Source: Nemopilema nomurai (lineage: Eukaryota; Cnidaria; Scyphozoa; Rhizostomeae; Rhizostomatidae). Taken from it: a stretch of 64,000 bases of DNA. Numbering within the stretch: position 1 is the first letter of the stretch; every line of letters begins with the position of its first letter. A program made the translations under genes and the position numbers. The notes beneath the pieces are model-generated. The model made no database searches. It saw only the letters and a list, made by a program, of their open reading frames with translations, and was not told where the DNA came from. The stretch lies in assembly GCA_003864495.1 (NCBI GenBank), contig PEDN01001362.1, positions 62,001 through 126,000 on the forward strand, given 5' to 3'. This document shows positions 27,201 to 37,700 of this stretch, piece after piece.

Positions 27201-30200
27201 AGATGCTATTCTCTGTTGCACTCACCGAATCATGATCGTACATCGTCCGCATCACCGGGTGATTCTTCATTCCTGCTCCTTCGTCGCTCTCCTTTTCTGC
27301 CTGCCGTTCCGCTTGACTCTGCGCAGCTTTCGCCAGCATCCGGTCCACGTCAATAATCTACGACCAAATGCTCTCATTTTCAAATATTGCTGCTTGCTCT
27401 CTGGTAAAAAGTGCTAAAGATACTGCGCAGACAGGGATGCGAATACTTGTGGCAACAACCTGGTACTAACATCTGCCTGGCTATTGAAGTGACAAAGGTG
27501 TCCCCTTCTATGTACCACTTACTTTACACTTGGATGCAGTAGCTTCCAAATGCATACATATCCAGGGGCGCATATAAGGGAGAGGGTTGTGGGGGTTATA
27601 ACCCCTGCCCTTTTTGGCAAGGAAGTGAATTTTGCCCTATTCCCATGGAAATCCAATGTCTTTATGCCCCATTTCTACCACGAAACCCCTGCCCTTAAAA
27701 TATCCGAGTTGCGCCCCTGATATCACGGAGTAGAGTCTGCAGGAAAATCAACAGCATATTCTCATTGGTATCTGCTTCTACGAAGCTGAAATATCTCAAG
27801 TGAAACATATCAAAATAATACAGGGTTAAAGGTATGTCTTTTGAAAGGCTTACCTTGATGGAGGCATCGTTCGAGCCGGTCGTGATTAGTCTACCTGTGG
27901 TAACAAAATACTCACATGTCAATACGGACAGCTACCGAATATTAAGAAAACGTTATAATATTAACATCATTACAATTCTATTGCTAAATGTGAAATTTAC
28001 AGTAACATTAGAATCGTAATTAGGATTTGAATTTGAGACAATCGCAAATAGATCTCCAGAATTTGGACAGATTCCAGAAGCCGTTTTGGGACAAATTCGA
28101 CTAATTTACAGTGAACTGTCATCTCATCATTTCATTAGGGTATATTAATGGTATACAAATATCACACGAAGGGAAATACTTTGCTGCTTGTCCTGTTGCT
28201 TTTAAGAGTATAGGACCATGGTAATGTAAGGTGTTCTTCTGAAGGTGAAGGTATTGGTGACTGATACATGTGTACTTGAATAACGCGAAGGGCTTACCAT
28301 CATGAGAAAAGGCAGCTGCTGTGCAGGGTCCTTTGTGCGCAGTTACATAATGAGTTTCATATTGGCTCATGGGTGGACTTGTACCATAATCTGAGGGGGT
28401 CAAAATGAAAAGATTTGAGAAAACTACTACCATGACTACACCTCTAGGCTCTAACATGAGTGCATATTACCTCTAATATTACTTAACATAACTTCCTCAG
28501 TATTACTGAAAATTTTCGACAAAGAGATGTATACATTCACTTTATCAATATCATAGTAGTAAAACCTTCTGCAGTATACCAAGCAGCTTTGCGTTTGTGT
28601 AGCTTTCGATTTGCGTTTTAAAAGCTTTGAAAAGGCAAATAATATATGCATCTAATTATTAGCAAATGATAAAAAGGTTGAACTGAATGGGCATTGATTC
28701 AACCATGACCCTGTCAACGCAATGATCATAAAGATCCCCAAGCAAGTCTAAGGTTTATATCAAGGGTCGAAATTTTCAAACAGATATGTATCTCATTGAA
28801 AACTAATAAACGTGAAGCTAAAGTGTACGTTAGATTATCTTCTTTTTACCTTTGCTTGGCCTTCGCTTTCGTAAAATAATCAAATAACGATTTGGTAAAC
28901 ACCTTCTAGGAAAGGTCAAATAGAGGCAAAAAATACTATCATTTGTGCCTTTGTGTATCCGTGAGGTCATTGCATATTCTAAAGCTTTATTATTGTAAAG
29001 ATCATACGAATAAATTAATTACAATTACAAATCTAGAGCTAAAAACTGCTGTATTGAGGAATCATAGTCAGGTTAAACGATCCCCTATACAAATCAACGT
29101 GGCTAATTTCTACAAAAAAAGTTTCAGGTAAGGTTGTAAGTGAAGTCCAACCCAATATAAAAACAAATTAACAGGGGATGTGTTTCTTCTTCAATTTTTC
29201 CCTTGACATAGGCAGCAACGTTAATTCGAATTCCTGAAGCAATTTCTTACCTTACAAGTAGGAGGTGGGTGATTGAACTAACTTTTCACAGCGTTATAAA
29301 TACTTGGTCATTTCATTACAGCTATTAAATAAGCTAATAAATACTATTTCTATCTTTCAGATATGATACACGCGACATCTAAGTATTGCCACAGATCACA
29401 AATAGCTTACCAATTACAAAATTCTATATTTCTCGGTAATATTAAAATCATTGTGCTTCTATAGATAACCTTGAACGAGCTTTGAAGTTTCTAAAAAAGT
29501 TCTTTACAGTGGTTATTTCTAAATCAAATTGTTCTGAAATTTGTACAAGCTCTTCATAGTCGGGCATCACTAGTCTTCCTTTGAATAGCTCCTTTAAACT
29601 TTCCTTCACGCCTTTAGAAAATGACATCCTCTTTTTGCGACGGCTAATCTTTGACAATGAGCTCTTCTCGCCTCGATTCTGTTCAGCCTCGGATTCCTTC
29701 ACGCACTCATAGTAGCGAAGCCTTCGTTCTTCCTCGCCCAAGTCCAAAAAGTCTTTCATCTTCACGAAGTTAGCAAACATTCTACTTGGCTCCTCCATGT
29801 TCATAATAGCTTCTTGACGGTTTAATAAATCTGATAGATAGCCTTGGGATCTTTTAAGTACAGTTTTTGAAAATATGCTTTGGTTGATTCCAAAGTTTAT
29901 TACTTCAGCTGAAACCAAGTCTTTGAAATTTTCAAAACATAGCTGCTCCCGATAAGGTTTAAAAACTTTTGAAATATACTCCGCTGTGTACTGGCTCCTA
30001 TCTGTCAGCTTTCCTTTGTTTTTAGGATTAAAATCGATAATACTTGATAAAGTTGTCTCTGTTATATCTTCTGCTTTGTTTAATTTGATGCAAGGGTTTG
30101 AAATCTCGAAGGTTCTACCAGCTGTCAATTTTCTACCACTGGTATGTACAAGTTCAGAACTGCACTTCGTATCTTGAGACGTGTGCTCTAAATACGCATC

Positions 30201-33200
30201 TTCTTTGCAGGCGATCATCGTTGGCTGCGCAGCGATATCAATCTCCACCAAACCACTGCTTTTATCTAAAGGAGCTTCTTGCTGCACGGCATCAGAGGCA
30301 CCGATTGGAACACTTTGGATCCTCGTGACAGACGTGCCACGTTTTAAATTAAAAGCTTGTTGTTTTATAAAAATTCTTGCATGAAAAGTATTTGAATCAC
30401 TGGTAGACTTTTCCTTCCCAATAGGTGATGATCCTACAAAGTAAGATCGAAATGGATGTGAAAAGAAGCCAAGCTTTATGTACGCCTTTATAGCTCTGTT
30501 TTAGTCTAAGTTATCTGCCTTTAAAGCAACTATACTGGCTTTCTCTTTTTGGATGATGTCTCAAACTTCACACAAAAATTAATGAAAGACAAACTGTATT
30601 GGGATTTTGGACGATGACAGGACAGAAAATTCTCAAGCGATTTAGTAAAGCATAGGTGGATAGATGTAACATACATCTTTATTTATACACAACTTCCCTA
30701 GATTTAATGAATAAAGTCAAACATTGATATGTCAATATTTGTTCTGATATAGTTAAGGGACATTTAGAAAATGAATACCACCATTCCTTTCTTAAGAGTC
30801 GCAATTTTGCCTGTTTGAAGTTGTTAGGTAACAGGAAATTTAGAGAAAACTGAACAGTTTGTTTGATCTGCAGCGTAAAAGCATTTGGTCAACTGTTTGG
30901 TCAACAATTAACAGATAAATAGAAGATGTTTCAAACTTTATAAAATCTTACATAGCTTCTTAGAAACTACAACCTTCACTTTTACCTGTACCTTTTCATC
31001 AGCTAAATAATTGAAGCAAGAAACACATCCATTTCGATCTTACTTAGTTTTCAATCTGCAAGTTTGAACCATTTTACTACAGCTCAACAATTAGAGCCAT
31101 ATACTCTTACGATGAAAAACGCCCAGCCCAGATTTACCTTCTGAGCAATATAGAATCCAAAACTGCTTTGAAAACTGAAATGTTTGATGACATATTAAAC
31201 ACATATTTATCCATCAGGCCAAGCAAATTTGGCAATTTTACAATTTTTCAGACATGTTCAATTGTGTCTCAAAATAATGTCCCTCTTTTACTAGGATGGA
31301 TGGTAAATGGTGCTATGTGGTATAGGATAAGACTAATTACCAATTTAATGTTTTTAGCTGTTGCTAGACAGAATTTTTATCTAACTGAACATAAAAAAAA
31401 GTGAACTCAACTGGCCTGAATCTGATTTAGAGAAGAAAATACTAACCAACTTATGCTAATAGACTGGCAATAAACTGGCAAAATCTGCCTACATTGTTGC
31501 ATTAATTAAAAGATAATGGTGTCTTATAAATGATGAATGAATGGTGAATGGTGTCTTATAAAGCTAGTCTTTATGAATTGTCAATTGATTTGAAGTCAGA
31601 CAAACATCCATTGTATTAATGAATGGTGAAGACTTATAAAAAAAATGCATACAAATTTGATGCGCTAACTATTATAATGCACATGTTTCATCTATTGAGA
31701 TGAAAAAATGCTGTTAGAAGTATTAAATTTCATGGATCACACACTGTAGACTTGAAGCTTACCTTCTGTTTCATACTCTAAATCCAGTCCTCTTGCTGGT
31801 GGAATGGGTGGTACTAGCCCAGGTGGTGTTTCCATGTCAGGGACAATTCCTTTATTACAAAATGACAAGCAACTATCAAGACACCAATGTTATAAGCAAT
31901 CTATCCTACACAAGATGCATCTTTGATTTGTTGTTAGTAAAATTAAGTTAGGCTTTGACCCTGCTACAAAAGCAAGCAGATTTTAGACATTATCAAGATG
32001 GTGATGTAAATGGGGTCTGAAAAAGCCAGCTATGTAAGAGTGTTAATCTCATAGAGGCAATATATGATTGTGATTTTCTTTTTGATGAAGACTAATCATA
32101 TATAGTACATATTTATCATTTAATAAAAAGAATTATTCAAATGGTAAAACCTAGACAAAAATGATGCTCATTTCAAAAGAAAAGCGAAAGGCAAGGATAA
32201 TGTGTTTAGAGAAGAGAAAGATCAAGAAAAATTATTTTACCATTTTTTTCTTCTTGAATTCCCAGTTTCATTAGACCAAGCAGCCTTGATGATGGTGAAA
32301 GAGGAGTTGTTTCCAAGCCAACACATTTTGCTAAATTGGCAGCTACCATATCCAAGCCATCATATCGCAGCTGGCTGTTTGGGATCAATTGAAAAATTGA
32401 ATAAACAGAATTAGATTCAAAATGGCAAAGTTGCAATATGAGAGCCTAAAGTTTATTCAAGGCCATAGTGCATGGCATAGAAATTTAGGGTGGAATTAAA
32501 ATACATATTTCTTAAATTGGCTATTCATGTAAATTATATTAGCAAAAATGGTCTACATTTTGGCAGTCAAGGTAAAACTTCCATTCATAGCCAAAGAAAA
32601 TGCCCTGCTTTGCCTACATGTGGCCATCCAACTATAAAGATAGTTCCTAGCATGATGGAACTAAAGAAGAAAACTGGTGCAAGCATGTTAGTCAACAGCC
32701 TTTAAGCAATTTGGCTACCATAACACATCAATATTACCCAAAACTTGAATGCTTATTATATTTACATTATCACTTCAATGAAAACAGATAATCCTTTATT
32801 ATTATTGCAAACAAATGTTATGGAGCTTTTCTTGTTCATTAAAGAGTTTGCAAACTAGAGCTCTTTTGGTGCAAGCACAAAACATAACCAGTGCAAACAA
32901 ATATGGGTCTTTTAGGTGTCAAAGATTTGTAAATCATATCATTGATCATGCTTTTTTCCATACCAGCATCATATCAATATTAGCTTCTAGTAATGTTAAA
33001 AGTGTGCTGGCAATTTTCTAAAAATATACAAAGCAGCTAGACCTTTTACTTCACTTAACTTTGCAAAACAATTTATATATGCAATTACTGTCTTAATTGC
33101 ATGTATTCCCGAATGCAATATAAAATTTATATTTCATCACTATTTTTACACAATTCAAAAATTTAGGATAGAAACTGTATTACAATTTCGCTGTATTAGG

Positions 33201-33378
33201 TTTAGATAAAAAACGTGAGCAGCGTCATATGAAATTTCACCTGTATGTAACCAAAAAGCTTCAAGGGCGTAGATTTATTTTCACTATAGCATGGATTATA
33301 AATCGGATGACTGATGCAATCTTCATACCTTATAATGAGCTTATACAGTACTTCCCGCTCTCTTAACGACTCCACCAT
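21201..33378 (-). CDS. CSTF1: CSTF1 (CstF-50), cleavage stimulation factor subunit 1
   Basis: WD40 subunit of the nuclear CstF complex for pre-mRNA 3'-end cleavage and polyadenylation. Exons in order (high to low): 33378-33329, 32374-32241, 31849-31763, 28390-28298, 27894-27854, 27357-27226, 26521-26399, 25352-25277, 24686-24607, 23976-23917, 23744-23682, 23042-23010, 22732-22678, 22262-22179, 21708-21629, 21310-21201. The start gives [16 protein letters not shown]; the N-terminal dimerisation helices follow in exon 2 ([13 protein letters not shown]). WD repeats follow from [10 protein letters not shown], with [37 protein letters not shown] and [14 protein letters not shown], ending at [14 protein letters not shown]. 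Length is about 433 residues against 431 in human. The coding sum is 1301 nt, one short of a multiple of three: exon 15 lacks one base, so FPDDKSMS is out of frame with exon 14. The gene is otherwise intact, and essential, so an assembly error is the likeliest cause. Confidence 0.95.
21629..21708 (-). CDS. CSTF1: CSTF1 exon 15 with apparent 1-base deletion
   Basis: The exon is bounded by CTTTCAG before and GTAAGAAG after. Exon 14 ends FNHTEDY plus one base (G), so exon 15 should start with two bases completing Val. It does read as Val-Ile-Phe, but the next block, [19 protein letters not shown], is in another frame and agrees with the phase needed by the last exon. Adding one base near TTTTCCGG would restore all phases and the expected DYVIFPDDK. 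I saw no alternative GT or AG that repairs it. Confidence 0.7.
21720..21925. repeat. degenerate GATTGATTAC-type repeats in CSTF1 intron 14
   Basis: Loose repetitions of GATTAC, GATGAT and GTGATTG words fill about 200 bases next to exon 15. The unit is too degraded to define. Confidence 0.4.
23060..23140. repeat. 26-bp tandem repeat (three copies) of acceptor-like sequence beside CSTF1 exon 12
   Basis: On the minus strand each unit contains TATTTTCCAG followed by GTTTCTTGTG, or a close variant. The AG of the three copies falls at 23075-23076, 23101-23102 and 23127-23128, exactly 26 bases apart. The nearest lies only 32 bases upstream of the real acceptor of the 33-nt exon 12 (AG at 23043-23044, preceded by AATTTCTCAT). 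Splicing at the nearest decoy would add 32 nt with an in-frame TAA. Confidence 0.9.
24517..24556. repeat. perfect 20-bp tandem duplication
   Basis: The unit GAATGTATATCCTTGCATTA occurs twice with no spacer, in the CSTF1 intron just after exon 9. It is a recent-looking duplication with no evident function. Confidence 0.9.
25205..25262. repeat. AAAT microsatellite
   Basis: AAATAAGTAAATAAATAAAT-like simple sequence lies in the CSTF1 intron before exon 8 (25352-25277). Confidence 0.7.
27563..27719. mobile_element. 157-bp MITE with CAGGGGCGCA ends
   Basis: The element begins CAGGGGCGCATATAAGG and ends in the complement of CAGGGGCGCAACTCGG, a hAT-style terminus. The flanks share ATATC (27558-27562 and 27720-27724). 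That 5-bp match is shorter than the usual 8-bp hAT duplication, so family placement is tentative. The interior has matching blocks (AACCCCTGCCCTTTTTGG and AACCCCTGCCCTTAAAA). It lies in the CSTF1 intron between exons 5 and 6. Confidence 0.75.
29448..30218 (-). CDS. divergent CUT-domain homeobox protein nested in CSTF1 intron 3
   Basis: Probably a nuclear DNA-binding transcription factor. From the first in-frame ATG (30218) the protein has 256 residues. The CUT domain spans about residues 100-172, with the family signature [17 protein letters not shown] at 116-132. A basic stretch (SRRKKR, 192-197) starts a homeodomain at about 192-251. Its recognition helix reads [15 protein letters not shown]: the canonical Trp48 is Phe, Asn51 is kept, and the Arg after it is changed. 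By eye the helix resembles CUX (INWFHNYRSR) and SATB (FFQN) more than ONECUT. The frame stays open upstream to an acceptor-like CTTTGTAG at 30434 without another ATG, so either a 5' exon is missing or translation starts at 30218. It has one CUT domain and the same orientation as its host gene. Paralogue assignment is open. Confidence 0.8.
   Translation of the reverse strand: MIACKEDAYLEHTSQDTKCSSELVHTSGRKLTAGRTFEISNPCIKLNKAEDITETTLSSIIDFNPKNKGKLTDRSQYTAEYISKVFKPYREQLCFENFKDLVSAEVINFGINQSIFSKTVLKRSQGYLSDLLNRQEAIMNMEEPSRMFANFVKMKDFLDLGEEERRLRYYECVKESEAEQNRGEKSSLSKISRRKKRMSFSKGVKESLKELFKGRLVMPDYEELVQISEQFDLEITTVKNFFRNFKARSRLSIEAQ
30434..31043 (-). other. possible 5' intron of the CUT-homeobox gene with inverted-repeat ends
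   Basis: On the minus strand GTAAGATCGAAATGGATGTG begins at 31043, and its exact complement CACATCCATTTCGATCTTAC ends a few bases before the acceptor-like CTTTGTAG at 30441-30434. The perfect inverted repeat is 21 bases long (30440-30460 and 31024-31044). The two ends could serve as a GT donor and an AG acceptor. A coding join is ruled out by phase (TGA just upstream), so it would be a 5' UTR intron, or simply a small transposon. Confidence 0.4.
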
Positions 33379-34754
33379 CTTGATGAATTTAATCCTGATC
33401 AGCTGTCGTCAGTTCTACTCCAGGGGGCCTAGCCGATGGCCCAGCAAAACACGAGCCTATTTGATGCCGAAATCTAGCGATCGATCGTATAAATACCAGT
33501 TATAGGACTTCCACTGCTCTCATTAATTTCTTTGGTGTGCACTTTTACCAGTAGAAAACTGTTTGCGGATAGTTTCAGCGGGAAATTAAACTACTGCCTA
33601 CTCGATGTTTTTATTAGCAGGCAGTTTATCCATGTGTTTCACACCATGTTTTCGCGAATAGGACTGGGTCGAGCGATCTTACAAAGTCAAAAAGCCACTG
33701 GCGCACAAAATCAATTAAAACAAGTATAAATTACGTTTATATAATATATATATATCACTTACTATTTTATGATTGAAATTTCTCTAAATGTTATATAATT
33801 TGGCAAAAAAGTATTGCTAAGTCATTTGCCTCTAAGATTTTTTTGAGAGAGAGGCTTGAAGGGTGATTATGGAAATGAAACATTGCTGAAGCTCAACTCT
33901 GATGCCCCCTCACTTTCTTGTTTACAGGTTTCTTTTTCTCTTGTTTTGCATGAAAACAGTCATTATAGGTCCATAGATTGGTATATGATTACCACAGCTG
34001 TCCTGTATTAGAGGTAAAAAAGCATGGATCCTCTTATCTGATGAAAAACCACGGGGAAATTTTTCATAGTCTAGAATAAATTTTCGGTCTCCATTGACTT
34101 TTAAGAAATTCGCTCTTGTTTTATTTTGATCACAAAAAAAGTTAACTGGCCTCGCTGAGCCTAGAAGTTGGAAAACTGGGGCTCATCGTACCTTTTGTTC
34201 CACAAGAGTTACCTGTTGTTGACCGAGAAGGGGTGCAAAGAAATGCTGTCAGGAAATGCGGCAAAGCAGAATTCACGATCGGAAATGTCCACTGTGAGTT
34301 TCTGGCTGGTCATTTATGCCTGTTGCTTGTTCTTGATCGAAAAATAGCTCAATATCATGTGATGAACTTACAGGTTGACAAATTAACACGCGCATGTTAC
34401 TGCCATATTCATGTCCGTTACGTGAAGGACATGCGTATGTTGCCATTGGTCATTAATTTTAAATCATGTTTGCCAGTGCATGGAAATCGCAGGGATGTGC
34501 CCATTGTGGAATTCGATGAATTGAGTATTAAGCGGAAATATCAAATTATTTCAATCGGCAGCAGAATTTAGCGCTTTACAGCGAATATCCGACAACAAAA
34601 CAATCTACTTAACACAACTGTGGAGTTGGAAACTCGCCGCGGATTGCTAAACTGACCAGCATTTGAATCGGATATCGTAAACAGAATTTATTATTTGGCA
34701 TTGGTTATGTTTTTTAATTTTCACGATTGATACAATTATTTGGATCAGTTTAAA
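33379..34754. promoter_or_regulatory. divergent promoter region shared by CSTF1 and CCDC50
   Basis: The start codons of CSTF1 (minus, 33378) and CCDC50 (plus, 34755) face away from each other across 1376 bases, so the 5' UTRs and promoters of both lie here. No TATA box or other element could be assigned. A plus-strand open frame at 34233-34571 starts with GTG, has no recognisable family and is not called. Confidence 0.6.
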
Positions 34755-37700
34755 ATGGCAACGACAGAACTTTCAAGAGAAGGAAGCAAGAAAGTGAAGC
34801 AAGGTAATTTTATTGTTAATTGTACAATTTCCATGAACGATGTTCTTATCTACAAATTAGGCCGGCTTTGTTGTAACATGTTTCACGTCTACCATTTTGA
34901 ATAGATGGGCTGTGAATATCGTACTTTATCAATTTTGCCTTTATGTATAAAGCATATACGAGCAAGAGATCCTTGTTCTTTTAAACTGCCAATAGTTTAT
35001 TTTGATGATAACTTACAAAACGATCTTGTTTCATATTATAAACAACACTGTTGTTCAGAAAAACATTTTCGGTAGCAAATCTTCAGGAGAAATCTATTTA
35101 ATTTAGCTCTTGACAAAGCCTGCAGAGCAAGTGGGAAAGTGCTGAACATCGTAAATGCTGAACATCAAAAACTAACATTAAACATTCTTATAAATTTGTT
35201 CTATTTACCCCTGAGATTTTCCCTTTATCTCTTTCAAAGATATATTTTTCTTAGTCTATTTGAATTTTTTAAAAGCATGAAATGTTTAAGAAAGTTGGAA
35301 TCTATTTGTTGATTTCTTTTCCTTATTACATAGTTAATTTCCAACTGGTGGTTCTTGGAGCCCTTGCACTTCTGTAATAGTAATTTCAATGTATATTATC
35401 TATTTTGCAATTTGATGCCTTAGTCTTGAAAGATTACCATATCATTTGATCCATCGTTATTGTCAGAGCCAAACATCAATTGTAAATTGCACTTCTTTTG
35501 GTATTTGTTTATTGATCAATTAATCAATTTTTCTTGATTTATAGTTTGTCAAGATTTCATGACAAGAGAAGATGAAGCTCTGGCACAAAGGCTACAAGAT
35601 GAAGAGTGTAAGTTTCTATGATATCAGACCTAATGAGGCCATAAAATTGCTTCTATATTATATATCAGGTTTAGTATCTTGAGTACAACAAAGAATCATT
35701 TATTTAATTACGCTAATTGTTTTGCCATGTGGAATTTTTAATTCTTTGTCCTATTGCAATTATGAATGCAAATCGTTTTGCTACTATAATGTGTCCTTAG
35801 GCATCCTCATATTCTGTATGCTAGATCAAGCAAAGATTAATACCTTGATGTTGATAAATCAGCATCCAATGAAGTGTGATTTAAAAAGGACCTTTAGACT
35901 TCCAATTATCAAATGTTTTGCTTTGAAAATGATCATGACAATTTGAAATGACTTTCTGAATGAGTCCTGATTGTGAGAATGACCTTTAGACTTTTTGAAT
36001 ACCTTTTGGCTTTGAAAATGACCTTCATCATCTTTCAAATCACTTTCTAAACAGGACTTAGTTTATCAAAATGACCTTTAGACTCTTTGAATCATTCTTG
36101 ATTTTGACAATGATCATCATGTCCCTTGGAAAAGGGATTAAATTGAGTTTTGATCTCAGGCCATCCACATTTTATTAGGAATAACAAATATACATATTTT
36201 TGCACAAATTACTTTTGAAATAGGGAAAGCATTTCAACTACAGTCTAATTTAGAAATTCAGCATACAATTTTTGATTTTCAGTTCAAACACATTACATCA
36301 GAAATAGGCAAGAGCGAGGAACTGCAAGAGTTGATGTGAAAGCTGCTAAAAATGCATACCTCGAAGAAGTGAAGCAAGCTGGCCTACTAAGAGAATATGA
36401 ATATCAAAAGCTGTATGTTTTAGTCTCTTTAGATTGCTACAATCTCTGCCAAAAGTCTTGGAACACTTGCCCCAATTTACGCATCACGCAAATTGCCAAA
36501 TCCCCTCGCCCCGCAAACAATGTTGTGTAGCGCAAAATTGAATAATCCTAAAAACAAAAGTGAAGTATTCCCATGTACCTATGGTCTTCCTCTAAAGATG
36601 CAACATTGTTTAAGGGGGCAAGGGGGTTGCAGCTACCAAGGAGAGACGGAAATAGAACGGGGGTTGCAAAATAAAAAAATCTCAGTGTTCCAACTACTTT
36701 TGGCAGAGATTGTACCTTCTACCAGGGGCCTAATGTGAGCAAGGCTCCTTACATTGATGTTCATGCAGATGTCATTCATCTATAAGGAATATTTTGTGTT
36801 TCATTATGTAGTTATATTCAAGTATAATAAAATGTAATGTTCAAGTATCAAGCAAAGTGGATTGTTCAGTCTCTTGTGCTCCTAGAGGGACTGGCTTTCA
36901 ATTGTAGGCAACATCTTATGTATGCACCAAGTAGCTGCTATATGTCAAAAAACTTGCCAAAAGGGGTGTTTTCAAATAACAAAATATTGGTTTATTTATA
37001 TGCCACTTTATTTGTTCAGTTTTGTAAAAAATCCAAGTTTTATATATTGATATTTTTCTCATGTGTTAATGAACCTACCTAGCATGTTATTGCCTTTAAT
37101 CTCAAGCAAGGCTTTTCATTTAACAACAGAGCAGCAGATGATGCTTGGCTTGCAAGTGAACTACAACATAGACTAGATGAGGAGGTATGTTTTGTAATAA
37201 AGTAGCATTCCATTACTTTTCCCTGATTTTGGATGCTCTCGCATGCTATGTTAGCTCTAATAAATGTTGCTTTGCTGTGGCTGTGGAAAAATGCATTTCA
37301 ATTGGGTTAATTAGCATTGATTAACACCAGCAACTACTGTGTTTTGGATTTTAAATTTGACGTCCCAATGCACTGTTGATTAAGCAAGTAATCCCTGCTT
37401 ATAAAAGGCCCTAATGCACCCTTGCTTGTTATTCAAGTATTTTAATCACATCTTCCTTTTTTATTTAATTGAACATCTGAACAACATTTGAAACTTTGTT
37501 CTTGTGTGCAAACCTTTCAAGGAGATTTGATTTTTTATAGGAGAACCTAGAATCACAACAGCGAAATGCCAGTGAAATGCAAGATGAGGTGAGATGCTTT
37601 TGTTTTCTTAATTGTTTGTTTTTCTGTCATAATTAGCTTTAAGTTGTTTTTAATTTAGTTTTAAAATATTATTGGCGTCGTAAGCCATTAGTGGGTCATA

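Noticed and set aside
34233..34571. 112-codon open frame between CSTF1 and CCDC50
   Set aside because: It starts with GTG, matches nothing recognised and lies in the divergent promoter region.
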